Shown piece by piece: positions 55,364-64,000 of a DNA stretch of 64,000 nt. Position 1 is the first letter of the stretch, and each line of letters opens with the position of its first letter. Where the stretch lies: NCBI GenBank assembly GCA_037176725.1, contig JAZBRS010000049.1:36200001-36264000 (forward strand), written 5' to 3'. The translations under genes were made by a program, and so were the position numbers. The notes beneath the pieces were generated by a model that saw only the letters and a program-made list of their open reading frames with translations, did not search any database and was not told where the DNA came from. Source of the stretch: Posidonia oceanica (Eukaryota; Streptophyta; Magnoliopsida; Alismatales; Posidoniaceae).

Positions 55364-58300
55364 TTTAGGGATGCGGGGAGAGCAGACTTCTTTTGTGCAA
55401 GAGGTTGATGCTTCTTCCTCGGGCTTTGTTAGAGCGTTGAGGATGTCTGGAACTTCTTCTGGACAGGGAGAAGGAGTTAGTGACGTCTCGGGATCTTCAA
55501 GAGTGCCAAGGATGACGGGCTTAGAGGCTTCTTCAAGGCGGTGAGAAGAAGTTGCAGTTGTTGTTGTTGCTGGGAGGTTGGGAACTGTGTCTGACACTTG
55601 CTTGTCGTGCACTTGTAGCCCGACTGATATGAAGTGGTTGGCAAGTGACCATGCTAGAGGTTTGCTTAGATTTGGATGCCCAAGGTACCCTAGCCCGGTA
55701 TGACTGCGCTCCTCAGGTGTTTCGAGTGCGTCCCTCATTCCTTGCTCTTGGTGGCCAAGTCCTTTCCCCGGGGTGTACCCTATCTTGAGGAGAATCTCCC
55801 AAGGCCTTTTCATGTGGTCGGGGTAATCGTATGGATTCATATCAATACTCTAGGGAGCAAAGACTTTCTTGACATTGTTTATGGCCTTGGCAATCGAGTC
55901 CCTGATCAATGGTGCTGGCGTGGTAGTTGGGACCGTCACTAGGTGGGCTTCCGCTTGTACTTGCTCGTCTCCTAGTATTTTGATGATCTTCCCTTGGTAA
56001 GGGAACTTCATGCATTGGTGGCGCGGGGAGGTGACTGCCTTGATCTCTTCGATCCATTGGCGCCCTAGGATGAGTCGATACGAGATTGGGGCATCGACTA
56101 TTATCAGTTCTGTTTCTATTTGGAGAGGGTCAATGGTAACTTTGACGATGATCTTCCCCAAGGCTGCTTTCTTGTTATTGTCGTACCCTGATACAGTTAA
56201 GGCTGCTGGGCATAATTGAGACTCTGTTAGCCTAATTAACTATAGGGTTTCTAGGGAGCATACATTTAGAGTTGCCCCTGTATCCACAAGTACACCACAA
56301 AGTTTATAATTGTTTATTACAATAGTAACACTTAATGGCAGGGTCCTTCTCTCAGGAGGAGCTAGTTCAGAATCAGTGAAGAAGACCGTGGGTTCTATGA
56401 ACACGGCAGCGGCAACAGCTGCCAGAGTTTCAGCGGGTATGTCCTCCGGTACTTGGGCCTTCTTCAATACCTCCATCAGGATATCTCGGTGCTTCTCTGA
56501 GGCCCTGATCAGCTCGTAGATAGAGATCTTCGCTTGTGTCTTCTTGAGCTACTCTAGGATGTCGAAGGTGCCTTCTATTCTCTGGGGTATGTGGAACTCT
56601 TGGTGAGGCGTAGAAATGGCTCGTTCTGCATCAGGCGGAGGTGGTGCGACTTGGTTGGAGATCTGCCTTGTTCTTGTGATGGGAGCTTGCTGAGCTTGGT
56701 TGTGCCCTTCCTTGGCGTAGCCGAACTTAAGCAGAGACAGAGGTCTTCTGAGGAGAGACTGCCCTTGATTTATGGGCAGCTGAGATGAGCTTAACAGTGC
56801 AGGCCTCTGGATCTGGGTACACCCTTGGGTGGCTTGAACATCTGTGAACTGCTAGAATCCTTGGATGCTTGGGGCTTCATTGTCCCAGTCATCGATCCAG
56901 CCACTTGTGCCATTTGGTGATGGACCTCCCACGTGAAATCCTGTCAGATAGGGTCTCCAGGTCATTTCTAGGGTTGATTCATGGTTTGCCTTGATGGTGA
57001 TCATCTCCCCTTGGAATTTGAACTTTAATAGCTGGTGTGTCGGGGATGCGACTGCACATATTTCTGCCAACCAAGTTCTTCCCAAGATTAACGGTTCTGC
57101 CAGTTCGCACTCCACCACCACGACCTTGGTAATGCTGGTGAGGGGGCCGATGGTAATTGCTAGCTGAACCATCCCTATCACCTTTGTCTGACTGTTATCA
57201 AAGTCCTTGCAGAAGATCTTCTCCTTGGTGATCTCTTCTTCTTCGACGTCCAGGTAGTCGAGTGTGTTCAAAGAGCACGCACTGTGTCTAGCCCCTGTGT
57301 CTACAAGTATGCCAGGGAGGAGGTAACCGTTGACTTCTACAGTGATCACTAAGGGCCAGAGCTGTTTCTCTGGAGTGGGTAGTTCCGAGTCCTTGAAGAC
57401 TATATTCCTTTGCTCATATTCTTTGATGATCTTTCGGGCTAGTTCAAAGGGATCTGTCTTGCCATTCTTCTCTTGGGGTTGACCTTCTCCTGGGAGGAAA
57501 TTGAAGCACTTGAGGAGCTCCAGCCCATTTGCCTCGCTTTCTCTATCTCGTACTGTCTCTATTGGGAATTCCCATTCTACGGATCCCTGTTCAGAGCATA
57601 TCTCGAACTTATTGCTTTCCGCAACGGAGGAAGCCAGCTCCAGCTCTGATTCAAGTAGGCAAATGGACACGGTCTCGGCCTCTGGTGGACTGCCTTCTGC
57701 CTCTAAGTGCGCCACTGGGTGATTGGGCAGAGGGTTCTGGTGTATCTGCAACTTGTGTTGTCCCGTCTTGGCCTCTTTCAACCTGTCTTTGAGAGTTGAC
57801 CACATTATCTCTCCCTTGTCATTTAGATCATATATTCTGTCCTTTAACACGTAACATTCCTCAAGTGTGTGCCCGTTTTTCTGGTGATATGCACAGTACT
57901 TGGACATGTTTGTGTTGGGAGCGTTTGGGTTTGGCACTGGGAGTTGCAAGTCCTCACTTTCGACCAGCATTCTGAAGATGTCTGGGATTGTCTCTGGAAG
58001 TGGTGGGTAGCTCTGTCTTCTTGGTCCTCTAGGTGCCTGTGGTGGAGGAACATTGTGGTAGTCCCTCTGCCCTTGCGGTGGTGCTTTGTAATGATTATTG
58101 CTCTGCCCCTGTTGGGCATTTATTGGGGAGTTAGAGTGCTGGGGTTGGAACTGTTGGAATGGCTACCTCTGCTGTTCTACTTGTTGATATTGAGGCTGCT
58201 GGAAGTGTTGCCCTTTCCATCCCCTTTGATTCTGCGTGGTTAGCTGTGCCATGCTGCCAGTGACACCTTCTATTGTATGCCCCGCAGTCTTTTTCCGGTT

Positions 58301-59642
58301 CTTTGCTTCGAGCTCCAGGAATGGTAGCTCTTCTCTGTTTCGCATTACTTTGGCGGCCTGCTCGTATAACTGCGGATAGGTGTGGAAGTCACCTACCAAC
58401 AGTCCGGCCCTGAGTGCTCCCGTGGTATTTCTTGCAATTATCTCCACGGCTTGGCCTTCGGGTATGTAGCACTCTGACCGAGAGGCCATGTCCCTCCATC
58501 GGCTAGCGAAGGTGACGAAGTCCTCATTTGGCCTCATCCTCTCAACTGTGAGGTCGCCTGCAGTGCGTTTGTGTGGCACCCGGTGACTATACTGGTTTAG
58601 AAATTTTTCCTTAATTATCCTAAAATCCTGGGGATCATAGGAAATCAGGGTGTCAAACCACTGTAAGGCTTCTCCCTCAAGTGTCCTGAAGAAGAGGTAT
58701 GCGGTGAGCCCGGCGTCCTAACGGTACGGTAGAGGCAGCTATGTGATTCTTGGGATCCTCTGTTCCGTTATACCTCCTCATCTTTGGCATTTTAAACCCT
58801 AGGGGAAGGGCAAAATGAGGGAACTTGGAGATGTCGTAGCCGATGGGTGTCTTTGAAGTGACTCCGGCCTCTGTTAACTCTTCGGCGATCATCCTTTTGA
58901 GATCTGTCCCTGGTGCGGCGTATTGCCCCTGGCTCGGGTGCTGGTGTGTCTGTGGGAATGGTGGCAATGATGGGTTATGTTGCGGGAGAAAGAGGGACGA
59001 CTGGAGTCGTGTAGGGTAGTATGGTGTGTTAATAGGAGGTTGTTGTGGATGGAAGAATGAAGATGGAAGCAGAGTGGGGTAGTATTACATATTAGCGGAA
59101 GGTTGTGGTATGTATGGGGTTGTATATGGCGGAGTTGGATGGATATAAGGGTAGGTGGGCGCCGTGTGGTACGATGGATAGGAACCTTGGTTAGGGAAGG
59201 CAGGGTTTGGTATGGCATGCGTATAGACTGGTGTATGGAATAGGTGGTTGTGGTGTTCTTGGAGGGTGGAGGTTTGTGGGTTTGTGTGCGTGAAGTGTTG
59301 TTGAGCCAGGGATTACCGGACTTCGTAGGTTTCCTCCTCAGTTGGGTAGGAAGTAGTTACGATGGGAGGCACGACGTTGGAAGTTGCCATGGGATGTGTG
59401 AACTCGGGCGGGACGTTCCTTGTTTGGGACTGATCCGCCTCCCTTCCTTCTTCATTTGTATCAGTGTGGTAATCGAAGGGGATGGAGACGTGCAGGAATC
59501 TTCGTCGGTCGGTGGCTCGTGGGAAGCCGGGGGTTCCTGGCCCTTTCGTCTGTGAGATTGAGCCTCTGAAGAAGGACCCATCCGGGCCTAGGCTTTGCTG
59601 CGCCATGGAGGTAGAGGTAGAAGATGTGCTCATGTGCTCCAT
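55310..59642 (-). pseudogene. gag: Degenerate gag-protease region of element E with two retropepsin domains and a G-patch
   Basis: It starts MEHMSTSS at 59642 on the minus strand. The gag core runs from about 58850 to 58300 with a frameshift near 58710 (FPHFALPLGFKMPKMRRYNG before it, NEDFVTFASRWRDMASR after). A knuckle C-x2-H-x4-H-x4-C lies near 57890. Two protease-like domains follow in one frame: one with LVDTGARHS near 57295 and LILGRTWLAE, the other with LVDTGATLN near 56280 and LILGRQWIEE. The second and its upstream ISIYELIRAS segment match the single protease of element A; the first is extra. A G-patch-like motif (IGYTPGKGLGH and GLGYLG) lies at about 55795-55715. In-frame stops near 56850, 56550, 56237 and 55848 break it further. 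Confidence 0.85.
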
Positions 59643-61014
59643 TTTTTTTCTTTCTTTCTTTTTTCTTTTTTTCTTCTTCTTTTTTTTCTCTCTTTCTTTC
59701 TTTTTTTTTTTAGACTATTATAGACTGTTACATACTATTACAAGAGATCGAAGAAAAAGAAATTATAGACTCGATACACTAATTAATACAGACTCAACTA
59801 AAATGAAAGCAAAATTAAAACGGTAAACAGTTCCTGCTTTGCTGTTTCTACGACCTGTTAACAGAGATAATTAGGTTCCTTCAAGCAAGGCACACCGAAG
59901 CGTCCTACCCTATAGTCACCTGTAGCTCAGGCAACCTAGCAAGTCGTCGACTGACAGGGCGGCTGAGCAAGGCACCTTCAGAACAGGCGGCTTAAGCTTC
60001 TGTTCTTCTGGCTGCCAAGGTCAGTTCTGGACAGACCACGCAACGAACAGGAAAAAAAAAGCAATACAGGTTTCAGGCAGATCGCTGTTTTTACTATTTA
60101 AGTGATTTAGTTAATGGATTGATTAAACTTGCATGTGTTTATGCTGAAAGGGATTCTTGCTCAAAGGTACCGCTCTCTGACCTTCTCTAGGGTCCACCAA
60201 GAGGGGCCTAGATGGGGGACTTGTCTCTCTAAAGAGGGACCCTCCACCTAGGATTCTGTCCTTAGGCTCGGCACTTAATCAAACCACAAAACAATAAAGA
60301 AAAACAAAATATCAAAGCATAAAGTATCTACCAAGCCTTAATATTGACTCAAGGAGGAAGAGGAGTCAATAATAAAACTTAGGACACCTTGAGATCTTGA
60401 TCCAACTATTGCAATCAACATTGAGTATGGGAGAGCGACTTGCACTGGCCTGGGTTCGCTCAGGTTAGTTGTTCTAGCTAGAGGAAGACTACCTCAAGGA
60501 ACTTTGACTTTAATATAAAGCAATTAGTTTCCACCTTAAGGGTGGACATAAATAGATCTAAAAAATCGTTAAAAAGCTAAGAAAGTGGACAGGAATAGTT
60601 GTTTTTAATTTTTTTGCAACTGCAGATCCAAAAAAACAACACAAATTACAAAAAGAAACTAATGATCTGCAGTAAAAACGAACTGGAATGAGTCGCCTGT
60701 TTGAATGGCGCCTCTGTTAGTTTCCTCTAGGAGGTGCGGCTAGGACAGACGCTCCTCGGATAGGCGGCTCACAGCCACAGTCTTCTGACCTCAGTAAAAC
60801 AGTCCCAGATGTTGGAGCTTTGGGTTTTACTAATGTCCGAAATAGAAAAAACGAGAATAAAGGGTTGGGGTGCCATGAAAACCTAAACGCACGGTTCCCA
60901 AACTGAAAACTACACTTAGATCTATGAAAATAAAAGGGGAAAGGAGGGAAGAAACTTGCTTACGTAGCACGAGGGTTGGCTGAAGCCAAGTCCCACCGTG
61001 ATCGTCAATTTCTG
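59643..61014 (-). other. Leader of element E
   Basis: About 1.37 kb between 5' LTR and gag. It includes a pyrimidine tract (plus-strand T/C, 59642-59712). AGTCGCC-type motifs occur at 60691 and, degenerate, at 59942. No gene is seen. Next to the LTR end the minus strand reads CAGAAATTGACGATCACGGT; this is where a PBS should be, but it does not match the tRNA-Arg site of A and B, and I cannot name the primer. Confidence 0.65.
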
Positions 61015-62540
61015 TGGATGTGGATTGGGGGGGTGTTTTAAGAAGATGTCGGTGCCTCCACATACGTCGTCAACTTTGTTGTGATCGCCACTCGCCTTTG
61101 GGTAGACAAGACACCTGGGGGGTGATTATGAAGATGTGGGTCCTTGGACCACTAGATCGACGGCTGGATGTCGTCTAGCGGCTCCCTCGTGTTACGTAAG
61201 CTCTTTCCTTCCCTTCAAAACAAAATGACCTAGATCTAGATTAGTTCAAGTGTAGTAGTCAGTAACAGAAGTAAACTAAACGACATGACTAAAAGAAACA
61301 AATACTAACCGGGGGTTGTTCCCCGCATGCATATGCTATGGGTCCTATGCTAAGGAAAGTAAAAAATGCGATGAAAAATTAGATTGGAGGAAGATACTCC
61401 CTTTCACCCTTATGCTGAATGCAATGAAGTTGAAAGGAGGCACAGTTAGAGCTCCGGCTTAATTGGGAATTCTGGAATGAAGATGGGAATCGGGTTTCCC
61501 TCTTCTGAAAGGTGGAGATAGGGCTTCTGGGTTGAAGGTTCTAGCTTTGAAAGGTGGAGACTTACCACTGACAGGGTGATTCCTCTCTTGGAAATTCCTC
61601 TCTCAAAAATTCTGACCCCCAAACCACTGGCCTAGGGGGTCTATTTATAGACTCTAGGGGGTGAGGATGGTTGGAGTTCAGAAAATTCTAGAAAAAGTGA
61701 CAGTTAGGGTTAGTCGCCAGTTGAGTTGGCGACTAAGGCTAGCAACCGCCCAATCAAATGTGGGAAGACCCAGGAATGAGGCCACGACTATTAGTCGTCG
61801 ATTGAGTTGGCACCTAACGGTCGAGGGGGTCGTGGGAAATAACCGTGGAAAAGCAGTTCAAAGGATCCATGATCATTAGTCGCCGGTTGAGCTGGAGTCT
61901 AATGGTCGAGGATCGTGGGAGATAACCGCTGCAATTCCACAACCGCTCAGTCGCCGGATGAGTTGGCGCCTGAGGGTTGAGGGGGATCGTGGGATGCAAC
62001 CGCTGCAGTCCATGATCGCCCAGTCGCCGAGTTAGTTAGCGTCTAAGTGGGTTGCCTCCACAGATGGCAGTTGAATTGGCCGCCTCTGCTGTTGGCAACT
62101 GACTTAGTCGCCTGCGTAGCTGGCAACTGCCTGAGTCGCCTCTCCAACTGGCAACTAGCTGAGTCGCCTCTCCAGCTGGCAACTAGTAAGCTTAGGTCAT
62201 TTCTAGCCCTCTTTCCGGGTTTTGGCCAGAGAAAACATGATAGAAGGCCGAGAAACTACAGATAGTCTATGAAATCAAGAAGGCATCTTTGTTAACTCAA
62301 ATCTGCCACGAATCTGAGTAGAAGTAAAGGATACCCAGGGTACTTGGACTTGCCACGAGCCTGAGTGAGTTAGCTCTGCCACAACAAACAACCTGAGTCT
62401 AGGTAGGGTCAAGTGATGCATTGAAGAAATCAAGGAACATATGGAAGACGTGTTACCAAAACTTAGGCAAGAGATTTGGGGTGCCTCAAGGTTTCTATCC
62501 TTAAGAGAACTCTCAGAAATGCGAAAATAGGATATCTACA
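61015..62540 (-). repeat. 5' LTR of element E, 1.53 kb
   Basis: Pairs with 34167-35689 and differs at many scattered bases, a few percent by eye. On the minus strand it starts TGTAGATATCC at 62540 and ends CACATCCA at 61015. The AGTCGCC motif series (61712-62162) lies on the U3 side of the TATA box. Confidence 0.9.
61641..61650 (-). promoter_or_regulatory. TATA box in 5' LTR of E
   Basis: On the minus strand it reads CTATAAATAG, identical to that in the other LTR. It lies about 890 bp from the LTR start, downstream of the AGTCGCC motif series, as expected for the promoter that drives the genomic RNA of E. Confidence 0.68.
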
Positions 62541-63187
62541 AGCACGTCCTCCCACTTGAGTAGCCGGCGAGAGAAACCCAACATCGACTCCTGCATTGCC
62601 TCCATCTGGACAGCAATTCACCACTTCCTTTAGAAGCCGTTCCCCCGACTGCAACCCAATTGACTGACGACAGAGCAACCCACACCCACAGCAATTCACT
62701 CCCTATATAGCATAGCAACCAACACCCATTTTCCACAACAACCAACACCCATTTTCCACAGTAGCAACAACACCCCACGATCCACACATTAGCAATTCAT
62801 CCCCATCTTCAGCCCAATTCACTCCCCACAACAGCAGCTACAGCCTGAACCCAACACCTACAGCAACTCACTCACTTCTCCACTGCAACCCACACACAGC
62901 ACCTCTCCATCCATTGCCCGCTCCAACAAACCCACTGGAGAAAGCCACCCACACAGAGAGAGAGCTACACAGTGAGAGAGGGAGGAGAGAATTCAAATTC
63001 TCAGAGGAGACCCATTTCTTCAAAAGAGAGAACTGAGAGGTAGAAGAGGGATCCAATACCTCCCAGAGCACCGGAGGACACCGCTAGACTCGACCCAATC
63101 ATGCCGAGAAGCTACCATCGCCTCCTCCGCTTGCGACGTTGCCGACCAAACCCACCTAACGTCGGCAGCCTCCACTGCACACGCAAT
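62541..63187. other. Flank of element E, unassigned
   Basis: 647 bp of C/A-rich sequence with many CAGCAA and CAACACCC phrases, a CCCTATATAGCAT segment at about 62701, and a purine run at about 62950-63030. It may continue the LTR D sequence that stops at 34166, but I cannot prove that. No gene is supported. Confidence 0.45.
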
Positions 63188-64000
63188 TGTAGACACCCCA
63201 TTCTGACAGCCTGGAAGTTGGTAATTCTCTTTTGCAGGCTCGTGTGGTCTCTGGATTGGCATTCCCTTTTCTAACCCATTTTCTAGCCCATTTCCAAACC
63301 CAAAACCTCACCTAAACCATAGAAGCCTTTACCAAGCCTTCTTGCAATTTTTACAACACTTCTAGGCCCAAACCTAAGCCCATTTGCAGCTTATGCCACC
63401 TGAGTGTGTTGGATGCTGGAACAGGCAGCGTCCAACGTTGGACGCAGCCTGTGCTAGCGTCCAATGTTGGACGTGTTCTAGTCTGGCGTCCAATGTTGGA
63501 CGCGCTCTGGCCTGGCATCCAATGACTCGAGTGCAGCAGCGGTTGCTCCGCGCACTCCAGCTCATCGCCCATCCAATCCACCGCCTCCCCACACTTACTA
63601 CCCGTCTCTACCTTCGCTTCACGCCATCAACTACCTTCAAAGCCTCACTTACTACCCATCTCTCCTCAATTTCAGCCGATTTCAAGCTCTCCTCACCTCA
63701 CTGACAGGCCTGTCTTCTGCCGACCGTGTCAGCCACCGCCTCGCCTCCGCCGCCCTCCTGCCAATGCCCACGCCTTCCTTTGACATCCCACATGGACCTC
63801 ACATACTCACGCGCACCTGCCAGCACCTGCCAAGCCCAGAATTTGGCCTGCAAACCTCTGCCAACACAAGAACCCATGCAGCATTTGCACAAAACCAGCA
63901 AGTTCATGCCATTGCCACTGACACCACAGAAAGCCTACGAGAGAATTTTCACTTCTGAGAGCAAGAAGGCACTCCCCTCTCCGTCTGCAACCCGTTGCTA
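63188..64000 (+). repeat. Start of a further LTR-like unit, cut by window end
   Basis: TGTAGACACCCCATTCTGAC opens here like LTR D. No PPT precedes it, so a 5' or solo LTR is likely. GCAAT precedes it. After about 240 bp come four 29-bp-spaced copies of a palindromic motif. No coding sequence is visible to the window end. Confidence 0.6.
63428..63530. repeat. 29-bp tandem repeat bearing an 18-bp palindrome
   Basis: GCGTCCAACGTTGGACGC at 63428 is a perfect palindrome. Variants start at 63457 (one arm ends T), 63486 (central T) and 63515 (degenerate), exactly 29 bp apart. Each copy could bind a dimeric protein or fold as a hairpin. Confidence 0.85.

Larger units (their letters stand above)
34167..62540 (-). 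mobile_element. Element E: ~22.4-kb degenerate Tat-type retrotransposon carrying antisense PMD genes
   Basis: Direct repeats 34167-35689 and 61015-62540 bound an interior with gag-pol on the minus strand (59642 down to 51197), a minus-strand PPT next to the left repeat, and about 9.5 kb between pol and the 3' LTR. That interval carries two intron-containing genes on the plus strand. A 6.0-kb solo LTR (F) interrupts the end of pol. Without F and its duplicated target the element is about 22.35 kb, the size class of Ogre elements. Stops and frameshifts in gag-pol and several percent LTR divergence mark it as inactive and older than A. The bases outside the two ends (CATTA and AGCAC) are not matching duplications. 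Confidence 0.87.

Overview
This window is plant nuclear DNA, most likely from a large-genome eudicot, made almost entirely of nested giant LTR retrotransposons. They belong to the Ty3/gypsy non-chromovirus Tat group (Tat/Ogre/Retand-like). The assignment rests on the gag-PR-RT-RNaseH-archaeal-type RNaseH-integrase domain order, a tRNA-Arg-type primer-binding site in two elements, LTRs starting TGTTGACACC or TGTAGA and ending in CA, and extra plant-mobile-domain-like (PMD) genes downstream of pol. I found no convincing ordinary host gene, tRNA, rRNA or CRISPR array. Most open frames inside the LTRs are by-products of a 30-bp minisatellite. All comparisons were made by eye; no alignment or database search was run.

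Layout, left to right. Element A (+ strand, 1-26920) is young and apparently intact. It has a 5' LTR whose first ~306 bp lie left of the window (1-5785), a PBS (5787-5804), a leader, one uninterrupted gag-pol ORF (ATG 7107 to stop 15737), a second sense-strand 400-aa ORF (17066-18268), a 3' region with two tandem-repeat arrays, a PPT, and a complete 3' LTR of about 6.18 kb (20742-26920). A sits in the 5' leader of element B (- strand), of which the leader start, PBS and a 5.7-kb 5' LTR (27415-33119) are visible. B in turn sits in the tail of another related LTR (C, 33120-33289). After a short flank, a different LTR start (D, from 33561) is interrupted by element E.

Element E (- strand, 34167-62540; about 22.4 kb without its insertion) has 1.52-kb LTRs, a degenerate gag-pol (51197-59642) with two tandem retropepsin-like domains and a G-patch-like motif, and about 9.5 kb between pol and the 3' LTR. 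On the opposite strand of that interval are two PMD-like genes with recognisable introns (36723-38080 and 38707-43748). A 6.0-kb solo LTR (F, 45181-51196), flanked by the 5-bp duplication CAAGG, is inserted at the stop codon of E's pol. To the right of E come 0.65 kb of unassigned sequence and the start of one more LTR-like unit at 63188, which carries a 29-bp-period series of 18-bp palindromes.

The relative order of insertion follows from the nesting: C before B before A, and D before E before F. A is very recent, with only about ten substitutions noticed between its ~5.8-kb LTR copies. E is older, with LTRs differing by a few percent and with stops and frameshifts in its genes. The most unusual biology is in E: an intron-bearing PMD gene carried antisense inside a retrotransposon, duplicated protease domains, and a recurrent AGTCGCC/GGCGACT motif. 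Also unusual is the 30-bp minisatellite amplified inside the giant LTRs of A, B and F.
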